Below, piece by piece: positions 1 through 4,557 of a stretch of 6,743 nt of DNA. The DNA comes from Clostridia bacterium (GTDB taxonomy: Bacteria; Bacillota_A; Clostridia; Christensenellales; Aristaeellaceae), in the NCBI GenBank assembly GCA_900754775.1, contig CAAEDZ010000350.1, positions 1-6,743 on the forward strand. The letters are read 5' to 3'. Made by a program: the position numbers and the translations under genes. Below the pieces are notes generated by a model. It saw nothing but the letters and a program-made list of their open reading frames with translations, was not told the DNA's origin and searched no databases. The stretch's first letter is position 1. Every line of letters begins with the position of its first letter.

Positions 1-1
1 C

Positions 2-36
2 AAAAGCCCCGAAACTTCAACAGTTTCAGGGCTTTT
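2..36 (-). terminator. Intrinsic terminator of the tRNA-Arg unit, possibly bidirectional
   Basis: Positions 2-16 and 22-36 form a 15-base-pair stem (one G-T wobble when read on the minus strand) around a 5-base loop at 17-21. Read on the minus strand, the stem begins three bases after the tRNA CCA end and its 3' arm ends in TTTT. On the plus strand it is followed by the T-rich stretch CTTTTCTTT (32-40), so it could also end a plus-strand transcript entering from left of the window. The stem is seen directly; function in both directions is inferred. Confidence 0.88.
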
Positions 37-39
37 CTT

Positions 40-116
40 TGGCGTGCCTGAAGGGATTCGAACCCCTGACCTTTTGGTTCGTAGCCAAACACTCTATCCG
101 GCTGAGCTACAGGCAC
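40..116 (-). tRNA. tRNA-Arg, anticodon ACG, CCA encoded
   Basis: The reverse complement folds into a complete cloverleaf. The acceptor arm is GTGCCTG with CAGGCAC, followed by discriminator G and an encoded CCA at 40-42. The D stem is GCTC/GAGT, the anticodon stem TTTGG/CCAAA with loop CTACGAA, the variable loop AGGTC, and the T arm AGGGG/CCCTT with loop TTCGAAT. The anticodon ACG (plus positions 80-82) reads arginine CGN codons; A34 in this tRNA is normally deaminated to inosine by TadA, letting it read CGU, CGC and CGA. It has its own promoter and terminator, so it is a single-gene unit. No intron or mismatch in the stems was seen beyond G-T wobbles. Confidence 0.97.
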
Positions 117-142
117 ATGGCCTTTTCTCAAGGCGCTTATAT

Positions 143-171
143 AGTATACCGCGCGGGGGCGGAACTGTCAA
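143..171 (-). promoter_or_regulatory. Sigma-A type promoter of tRNA-Arg
   Basis: On the minus strand a perfect -35 hexamer TTGACA (plus 166-171) is followed by a 17-base spacer and a -10 hexamer TATACT (plus 143-148, 5 of 6 to consensus). Transcription would begin near position 136, about 20 bases before the mature tRNA 5' end, leaving a short leader for RNase P to remove. A-rich stretches just upstream of the -35 (CAAAAGCA, plus 172-180) could act as an UP element, as is common for stable RNA promoters; that part is inference. Confidence 0.9.
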
Positions 172-184
172 TGCTTTTGCGGGC

Positions 185-199
185 AAAATCTGTGATTTT
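185..199. repeat. Small AT-rich inverted repeat upstream of the tRNA promoter
   Basis: AAAATC (185-190) and GATTTT (194-199) are perfect inverted arms around TGT. The dyad sits 14-28 bases upstream of the tRNA -35 hexamer, and on the far side of it lies the hairpin after yhaM. It could be an UP-element-like AT block, a weak terminator for yhaM transcripts (minus-strand arm ends TTTT), or chance. The rest of 172-228 shows no gene or recognised site. Confidence 0.3.
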
Positions 200-228
200 A
201 CATTCGCGCCGCATTTGAGCGCATGGGA

Positions 229-267
229 CAGGCCCCGTTGTGCGCAAAAACGCGGGAACGGGGCCTG
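229..267 (-). terminator. Strong hairpin directly after yhaM, no U-tract
   Basis: CAGGCCCCGTT (229-239) and AACGGGGCCTG (257-267) form a perfect 11-base-pair GC-rich stem. The 17-base loop can fold a further 3 pairs (GCG 242-244 with CGC 251-253). The stem starts five bases after the yhaM stop codon, the usual place for a terminator or a 3' stabilising hairpin. On the minus strand the following bases are TCCCATGCGCTC, so there is no run of U and classic intrinsic termination is not assured. Either a U-tract-less terminator or a 3'-end protecting hairpin is plausible. Confidence 0.5.
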
Positions 268-272
268 GCGGG

Positions 273-1262
273 TCAAAGTTCTTCTTCGCCGTCCTCCTCG
301 GGGCGCTCGGGGCGGATGGGGGCCTCCTTGCGGCGGTAGAGCTTGCGCTCCAGAGACCAGATGCGCTCGGTGAAGCCGCCGGGCTTGACCATGGAAAGTT
401 CGCGGCGCATCTCGAACATGCGCGCGTCCAGCACGTCGAGGATGTGCAACACCTCCGCCTCCGGGAACATCGGGCGGCGGGGGCTGCCGTACTCGGGCAG
501 ATCGTGGTGGGAGAGGATCATGTGTTCGAGCATGTCCTTGAGTTCGGGGCGCACGTTCAGCTCCCGCGCGCAGCGGTCCAGCGCCGCCACGCCCATCACC
601 AGATGGCCCAAGAGCTGGCCCTGACGGGTGTAGTCGCTGACCATGCCGATCTCGTCGGCGGCCAGTTCGTCCAGTTTGCACAGGTCGTGGAGGATGACGC
701 CCGCGGCCAGCAGGTCGGCGTCGAGGAAGGGATAGATCTCGCAGACGGCGCGGGCGGCGCGCAGCATCGTCGAGGTGTGGTGCAGAAGCCCTCCGCGCTC
801 GGCGTGGTGCAATTTCGAGGCGGCGGGGTAGTAGAGCAGGCGGTCGCCCGCCTCCTCCAGACGCTTGAGCACCAGCGCCTTGAGTTCGCGGTCGGCGATG
901 GCGTCCACGCGGTTGAGGATGAAATCCATCATCTCGCCCGAGGGCTGCGGCGCGCAGGGGGCGAGGGCGCTCATGTCAAAATCGTCGCTCTCGGCGGCGG
1001 GGCGCAGCTTGTCCACGCGCAGTTGCGGCCGGCCGTTGTATTCCAGCATCACGCCGCGCAGGCGCAGCACCGTGGCCGGCGCGGGCGCGGGCGTGTTCCC
1101 GTCCCACATCTTGGCGTTGACCTCGCCGGAGATGTCGCACAGCGTCATGTCCAGATACTTGCTGCCGTTGGAGGAGGTGCGCTGCGTGGCCGCGCGCACC
1201 AGCAGGAAGCCGTCGAAGGACTGGTTTTTCAGCATCGAGGCCAGTTGCGGCTGCGGCTTCAT
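273..1262 (-). CDS. yhaM: 3'-5' exoribonuclease YhaM family (OB fold plus HD domain)
   Basis: This 329-residue protein matches the architecture and usual length (about 310-330) of YhaM, a Bacillota 3'-5' exoribonuclease that trims single-stranded RNA and can act on DNA in the cytoplasm. Residues about 15-88 form the OB-fold nucleic-acid-binding domain (DGFLLVRAATQRTSSNGSKY, later VNAKMWDG). The metal-dependent HD domain follows: HH at 161-162, the HD pair H192-D193 in ILHDLCKLDE, H220, and the family motif SHHDLPEYGSP (251-261) with LHILDVLDA (272-280). The C-terminus is an acidic tail of E and D. The ATG overlaps the pepV stop as ATGA, with GGGGGAGG (1270-1277) seven bases upstream, inside pepV, so it is probably translationally coupled as the second gene of the operon. 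All HD ligands appear present, so an active enzyme is expected. Family assignment is from recognised motifs, not a search. Confidence 0.92.
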   Translation of the reverse strand: MKPQPQLASMLKNQSFDGFLLVRAATQRTSSNGSKYLDMTLCDISGEVNAKMWDGNTPAPAPATVLRLRGVMLEYNGRPQLRVDKLRPAAESDDFDMSALAPCAPQPSGEMMDFILNRVDAIADRELKALVLKRLEEAGDRLLYYPAASKLHHAERGGLLHHTSTMLRAARAVCEIYPFLDADLLAAGVILHDLCKLDELAADEIGMVSDYTRQGQLLGHLVMGVAALDRCARELNVRPELKDMLEHMILSHHDLPEYGSPRRPMFPEAEVLHILDVLDARMFEMRRELSMVKPGGFTERIWSLERKLYRRKEAPIRPERPEEDGEEEL

Positions 1263-2674
1263 GCCCTCGCCTCCCCCGCGACCTCGTCCAGCTGCACGAG
1301 GGCCAGCGCGTAGATCTCCGCCGCGCGCAGAAAGTCGGGGATGTAGGTGAACTCGTCCGGGCCGTGGGCCGAGCCGTGGGTGGCGGGCAAGCCCTCGGGG
1401 CGCGGGCGCTCGCCGGGGAAGATGACGCCGAAGGTGATGGCGTTTTTAAGCAGGCGCGAATAGGTGCCGCCGCCGGAGGTGAAGGGCGGCGCGTCGTCGC
1501 CGGTAACTTCGAAGTAGGCGCGTTGGGCGGCGGTGATCAGCGGCCCGTCCTTGGGAATGTAGACCGGGAGGGTGGTGGAGAACTCGCGCGGCTCAAAGCC
1601 GAGGCCCGCGCCGTAGGCCTGCAAGGTTTCGCTGTCGCCCTCGACGTTCGTGGCGATGGAGAGGCGGCAGTCCACGCTCAGGGAGAGCTTGCCATTCTCC
1701 ATGCGGGCCATGCCGCAGACCATGGTGCTGCGGCCGGTGTCCTGATCCTCGCAGGCGATGCCGGCGCGCTCGCCGTAGATGTCGCCGGAGAGCGCCGCCA
1801 CGCCGCGCATGGCGCGCTCGGACTGGCCGGTAAGTACGCCCGCCTCCAACAGCGCCGTGGCCAGGCGGTGGATGGCGCTCAGCCCGCCCTCGGGCCGGGC
1901 CGCGTGGGCCGCCGTGCCCGTGGCGCGCACGCGCACCATGCCGTTTTCCTCGCTCACGTCCACGCCCTCGCTGGCGGCGAAGAGCGGAACGCCGCGCAGA
2001 AGCGCCGTGGCGCTGGGCGGCACCATGTTGAACACCTCGCCGCCGTGGAACTCGACGATCTGCTCGCCGGCGTCCGTGTAGAACAGGCCCTTGATGGAGC
2101 CCTTCTGGGCGTAGTTGGCGGGGAACATGCTGTCCGGGATCAGCGAGGCCACGGGATGGACGCAGTTTTGCACGTAGTATTCCATGTCCTCCATGCCGGT
2201 TTCCTCGGAGCAGCCCATGATGAGGCGCAGGCCGTGTTTGAGCGGCGTGCCCAGCTCGCGGAACATGCGCATCAGGTAAAGGCCCAGCACGGCGGCGTTC
2301 TTGTCGTCGTTCGTGCCGCGGCCGATGAGGAAATCGCCCACGCGGGTCGCGCCGTAGGGCGGGTAGATCCACTGGTCGCCCTCGGGCACCACGTCGATGT
2401 GGGCGACGATGCCCAGCGCGTTGTTTTTGTCGCCATAGATGGCGCTGCCGCAGTAACCAGCGTGGTCCTCGGTCTCAAAGCCCATCTTGCGGGCGTGATC
2501 GAGGGCGAAATCGAGCATTTCGCGGCACTCGGGGCCAAAAGGCGCGCCCGGCGCGGCGAGGTCGGCGCGGCTGACGGAGCGGATGCGCGTGAACGATTGC
2601 AGGTCGGCGACCATTTCCTCGGCGTGCGCGTCCAGCCAGGCGCGGACGGTTTGACGGAAGGCGTGAGTATCCAT
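1259..2674 (-). CDS. pepV: M20 family dipeptidase, PepV type
   Basis: This 471-residue protein is a dinuclear zinc aminopeptidase-type dipeptidase of family M20 (PepV/Xaa-His dipeptidase group), cytoplasmic, releasing amino acids from dipeptides. Metal and catalytic positions are visible in order: H92 and D94 in AHIDVVPEGDQW, D123 in GTNDDKNAA, the catalytic E157 and ligand E158 in CSEETG, D181 in IPDSMFP, and H437 in HGSAHGPDEF. The lid domain lies between about residues 185 and 380, with NMVPP at 216-220, and the GGGTYSRLL segment (401-409) is typical of the family. The start was set at 2674 because AAGGGGG lies six bases before it; an in-frame ATG 15 codons earlier lies at the -10 element and lacks a ribosome binding site. 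It is the first gene of the operon with yhaM. The exact dipeptide preference cannot be read from sequence. Confidence 0.94.
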   Translation of the reverse strand: MDTHAFRQTVRAWLDAHAEEMVADLQSFTRIRSVSRADLAAPGAPFGPECREMLDFALDHARKMGFETEDHAGYCGSAIYGDKNNALGIVAHIDVVPEGDQWIYPPYGATRVGDFLIGRGTNDDKNAAVLGLYLMRMFRELGTPLKHGLRLIMGCSEETGMEDMEYYVQNCVHPVASLIPDSMFPANYAQKGSIKGLFYTDAGEQIVEFHGGEVFNMVPPSATALLRGVPLFAASEGVDVSEENGMVRVRATGTAAHAARPEGGLSAIHRLATALLEAGVLTGQSERAMRGVAALSGDIYGERAGIACEDQDTGRSTMVCGMARMENGKLSLSVDCRLSIATNVEGDSETLQAYGAGLGFEPREFSTTLPVYIPKDGPLITAAQRAYFEVTGDDAPPFTSGGGTYSRLLKNAITFGVIFPGERPRPEGLPATHGSAHGPDEFTYIPDFLRAAEIYALALVQLDEVAGEARA

Positions 2675-2680
2675 CTTGAT

Positions 2681-2687
2681 CCCCCTT
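2681..2687 (-). promoter_or_regulatory. Ribosome binding site that fixes the pepV start
   Basis: On the minus strand AAGGGGG lies six bases before the ATG at 2674. This supports the MDTHAF start over the upstream in-frame ATG at 2719, which falls within the promoter. Confidence 0.8.
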
Positions 2688-2710
2688 GGAATGTTTTGTC
2701 GGATACTACC

Positions 2711-2739
2711 ATTATACATGGCCCGGCGGCCGGATGCAA
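2711..2739 (-). promoter_or_regulatory. Promoter of the pepV-yhaM operon
   Basis: On the minus strand a perfect -10 TATAAT (plus 2711-2716) stands 17 bases from TTGCAT (plus 2734-2739), a weak -35 that keeps only the TTG of the consensus. Transcription would begin near 2704, giving a leader of about 30 bases that holds the ribosome binding site. The weak -35 overlaps the palindrome GCAATTGC shared with the divergent promoter. Confidence 0.75.
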
Positions 2740-2743
2740 TTGC
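2736..2743. promoter_or_regulatory. Palindrome GCAATTGC at the junction of divergent -35 elements
   Basis: GCAATTGC is a perfect 8-base palindrome. Its left half belongs to the pepV -35 and its right half to the -35 of the plus-strand operon, the two hexamers being directly adjacent (2734-2739 and 2740-2745). The symmetry partly follows from back-to-back TTGC hexamers, so it may have no separate role. It could also be the core of an operator controlling both directions. Confidence 0.4.
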
Positions 2744-2768
2744 TTTTTGCGCGAAATCGTGCTATGAT
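2740..2768 (+). promoter_or_regulatory. Promoter of the exported-protein/DUF362 operon
   Basis: TTGCTT (2740-2745), 17 bases, then TATGAT (2763-2768, 5 of 6), preceded by TGC at 2760-2762, which makes an extended -10. Transcription would start near 2775, so the leader would be only about 16 bases and would begin almost at the ribosome binding site GGAGG (2779-2783). Confidence 0.7.
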
Positions 2769-2790
2769 GGTGAAGAATGGAGGTGTTTGC

Positions 2791-3366
2791 ATGAAGAAGT
2801 TCGCCCTGATGCTGCTGGCACTGCTTTTGTGCGCTTCGGCGATGGCGGAGAGCGCGGCGCAGACCGGCGCTTTTCTGACCCTGCCGGAGGGCTTTGCGCC
2901 CATCGCGGAGGCGGAAGAGCAGGGCTACCGCGAGGCCGCCGCGCACGACGCCGGCGCGCGCTACGCGGGCGAAATGCTGCTGGCGCGACGCGAGGAGGCG
3001 GCCATCGCCCTCACGCAGGCGCCGACCGAACACGCAAGCGCGCAGGAGGCCGCCGAGGCGCTGCTTGACGAGTACGCCGCGTATGTGGCGGGCTTTGAGA
3101 GCGTGGAGGCGCAGACGGTCGAAGTTGGCGGACGCATCTTCGCCCTCGTGCAGGTGGCGCTGGACGGCGAGGCGACCTCGCAATACCTGCTGGTGGAGGG
3201 CGGCACGCTCTACACCCTGACCTTTACGGGCGTTTCCGAGGAAGAGACGCTTGCCGTACTGGAAAGTTTTACTCCGGCGGCGGCGAGCCCGCAGCCGACC
3301 CTTATGACCGTTTCCACCCCGACCCCCTCCCCCGCCCCGGCGGCGGTGCAGGCGCAACAGGAATAA
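2791..3366 (+). CDS. Small exported protein of unknown function, possible PsbP/DUF1795-like fold
   Basis: I do not recognise this 191-residue protein. It begins with a clear Sec signal peptide: KK, a leucine-rich core at about 5-13, and a likely signal peptidase I cut after AMA at 17-19. A cysteine at 14 follows LLL, which is a poor lipobox, so lipidation is unlikely. The body (about 27-161) starts LTLPEGF and continues with an alanine/glutamate-rich helix (AQEAAEALLDEYAAYV, 84-99), strands VEVGGRIFALVQV and YLLVEGGTLYTLTFTG, and a final helix ending VLESF. This order resembles the PsbP/Mog1-like (DUF1795) folds of small secreted proteins, by eye only. Residues 162-191 are a Pro/Thr/Ser/Ala-rich low-complexity tail. 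The start is set by GGAGG at 2779-2783, seven bases upstream. It lies 12 bases before the DUF362 gene, whose ribosome binding site overlaps its stop, so the two are one operon. Confidence 0.85.
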   Translation: MKKFALMLLALLLCASAMAESAAQTGAFLTLPEGFAPIAEAEEQGYREAAAHDAGARYAGEMLLARREEAAIALTQAPTEHASAQEAAEALLDEYAAYVAGFESVEAQTVEVGGRIFALVQVALDGEATSQYLLVEGGTLYTLTFTGVSEEETLAVLESFTPAAASPQPTLMTVSTPTPSPAPAAVQAQQE

Positions 3367-3378
3367 GGAGGAAGCACC

Positions 3379-4383
3379 ATGGCTGATACAAAGAAGGTCG
3401 TTCCCGGCACCGGCGGGGAGCGCTACATCCCCTACGCGCAGCGCGTTGGCAACGAATCGCTGGTCTATTTCACACGCGATTTGTCCGCCGAGGGGCTCAT
3501 CCGCGTCTACGAGCGCGTGGCGGGCAACATCGTTGGCAAGGTGGCCGTCAAGCTGCACACGGGCGAGAAAAACGGCCCCAACATCATCCCCCGCCCTTGG
3601 GTGCGCTCGCTTCTGGAGCGCGACCTGCCCGGGGCATCCATCGTGGAGACCAACGCCTACTACGTGGGCGACCGCGACACCACCGAGAAACACCGCAGGA
3701 CCATTCGCAACAACGGCTGGACGTTCGCGCCCGTGGACATACTCGACGAGGACGGCGCCGCGCCCCTGCCGGTGTACGGCGGCAAGTGGTTTTCGCAGAT
3801 GTACATGGGAAAGGGCCTGCTTGCCTATGATTCTCTGGTGGCGCTGACGCACTTCAAGGGCCACAGCAAGGGCGGTTTTGGCGGCTCGAACAAAAATCTG
3901 GGCATCGGCTGCGCCGACGGCAGGACCGGCAAGGCGATGATCCACACCACCCCCGGGCAGAACGACCCGTGGGACATCAGCTACGAGGAGTTCATGGAGC
4001 GCATGACCGAATCGGCCAAGGCGGTGGTGGATCACTTCGGGCGGCATATCGCCTACGTCAACGTGATGCGCAACATGTCCGTCTCCTGCGACTGCGAGGG
4101 CGTGTTTGCCGAGCCGGTGGTGACGCCCAACGTGGGCATCTGCGCCTCGACGGACATACTGGCCGTGGATCAGGCCTGCGTGGACATCGTCTACGCCATG
4201 AAGGAAGAGGAACATCACGATCTGGTGAGGCGCATCGAGACCCGCCACGGACTGCGCCAGCTTTCCTATATGAAGGAACTGGGCATGGGCAACGACCGCT
4301 ACAAGCTCATCGACATCGACCACGAGGACAAGGTCATCCTGCCCGCAGACGCGGCGGCGGACCTCGTCCCCTTCGGCAAGTAG
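3379..4383 (+). CDS. DUF362 domain-containing protein without ferredoxin module
   Basis: This 334-residue cytoplasmic protein (no signal peptide or membrane segment) matches the DUF362 family, whose biochemical role is unsettled; some members carry iron-sulfur ferredoxin domains. Family-like features in order: KVAVKLHTGEKNGPN (54-68), the ETNAYYVGDRDTT segment (90-102), FKGHSKGGFGGSNKNLGIG (159-177), CADGRTGK (178-185) with H189, the CDC triad C237-D238-C239, and CASTDILAVDQACVDI (255-270). Cysteines 178, 237, 239, 255 and 267 together with H161 and H189 might bind a metal or cluster; that is inference. There is no CxxCxxCxxxC ferredoxin motif anywhere. The start has AAGGAGG (3365-3371) seven bases upstream, overlapping the stop of the exported-protein gene. 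A terminator hairpin follows. Confidence is high for the family and low for any function. Confidence 0.9.
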   Translation: MADTKKVVPGTGGERYIPYAQRVGNESLVYFTRDLSAEGLIRVYERVAGNIVGKVAVKLHTGEKNGPNIIPRPWVRSLLERDLPGASIVETNAYYVGDRDTTEKHRRTIRNNGWTFAPVDILDEDGAAPLPVYGGKWFSQMYMGKGLLAYDSLVALTHFKGHSKGGFGGSNKNLGIGCADGRTGKAMIHTTPGQNDPWDISYEEFMERMTESAKAVVDHFGRHIAYVNVMRNMSVSCDCEGVFAEPVVTPNVGICASTDILAVDQACVDIVYAMKEEEHHDLVRRIETRHGLRQLSYMKELGMGNDRYKLIDIDHEDKVILPADAAADLVPFGK

Positions 4384-4393
4384 CGTCTGGATG

Positions 4394-4423
4394 GGCCGGG
4401 CGGAGTTCTGTCTCTGTCCGGCC
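4394..4423 (+). terminator. Terminator hairpin after the DUF362 gene
   Basis: GGCCGGGCGGAG (4394-4405) pairs with CTCTGTCCGGCC (4412-4423) around a 6-base loop, a 12-base-pair stem with two G-T wobbles, starting ten bases after the stop codon. The tail GCATTGTTT is only moderately T-rich, so termination may be incomplete and some read-through into purA is possible. Confidence 0.65.
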
Positions 4424-4425
4424 GC

Positions 4426-4437
4426 ATTGTTTACAAT
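4426..4437. promoter_or_regulatory. Short dyad ATTGT-TT-ACAAT upstream of the purA promoter
   Basis: ATTGT (4426-4430) and ACAAT (4433-4437) are perfect inverted arms two bases apart. The dyad lies between the terminator stem and the purA -35. It may be part of the terminator tail, a protein-binding site, or chance. TTTACA inside it looks like a -35 but no -10 lies at the right distance. Confidence 0.3.
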
Positions 4438-4443
4438 CAATTT

Positions 4444-4473
4444 CTGGCATTTTGCCGCGCGGGATGGTATAAT
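4444..4473 (+). promoter_or_regulatory. Promoter of the purA-purB operon
   Basis: A perfect -10 TATAAT (4468-4473) is preceded by TGG (4465-4467), giving an extended -10. The best -35 is CTGGCA (4444-4449, 4 of 6) at an 18-base spacer. Transcription would start near 4480, giving a leader of about 78 bases before the purA ATG. Confidence 0.8.
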
Positions 4474-4491
4474 AAGCGCGGTGTCCGAGGT

Positions 4492-4510
4492 TTCGGGCTG
4501 TTTTCCCGAA
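4492..4510 (+). promoter_or_regulatory. purA leader hairpin with a PurBox-like CCGAAC core
   Basis: TTCGGG (4492-4497) and CCCGAA (4505-4510) form a 6-base-pair stem with a 7-base loop, early in the predicted purA leader. The right arm continues as CCCGAACAAAAA, and CCGAAC is the core of the PurBox recognised by the Gram-positive PurR regulators (known from Lactococcus and Bacillus). An alternative small stem, CCGA (4485-4488) with TCGG (4493-4496), would compete with it. No U-tract follows, so it is not a terminator. The PurR reading is inference, and the downstream position would suit repression rather than activation. Confidence 0.35.
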
Positions 4511-4543
4511 CAAAAAGCGGCTCTTGACCCGGAAATATTCGAT

Positions 4544-4549
4544 AAAGGA
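4544..4549 (+). promoter_or_regulatory. Ribosome binding site that fixes the purA start
   Basis: AAAGGA lies eight bases before the ATG at 4558. An in-frame ATG at 4549 overlaps this site and has no binding site of its own at proper spacing, and starting at 4558 gives MANCAIVGINWGDEGKG, whose D13 and H41 fall at the family's usual numbers. Confidence 0.75.
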
Positions 4550-4557
4550 TGACTTTC

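Noticed and set aside
44..373. Plus-strand open frame beginning MPEGIRTPDLLVRSQ
   Set aside because: Its first part is the antisense of the tRNA-Arg gene, a well-known source of false proteins, and the rest is antisense to the end of yhaM.
240..1313. Long plus-strand open frame opposite yhaM, with similar ones opposite pepV (1364-2767) and, on the minus strand, opposite purA (4783-5997)
   Set aside because: All are shadows of well-supported genes with recognised catalytic motifs, and their sequences are low-complexity antisense type.
2830..2835. Lipoprotein lipobox around C14 of the exported protein
   Set aside because: The residue before the cysteine is leucine, not Gly, Ala or Ser, and a normal AMA signal peptidase I site follows.
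4524..4546. Second promoter TTGACC...GATAAA before purA
   Set aside because: The spacing is only 11 bases, too short for a sigma-A promoter.
4480..4557. Purine riboswitch in the purA leader
   Set aside because: The leader is about 78 bases and lacks the three-way junction and conserved loop bases of the purine aptamer.
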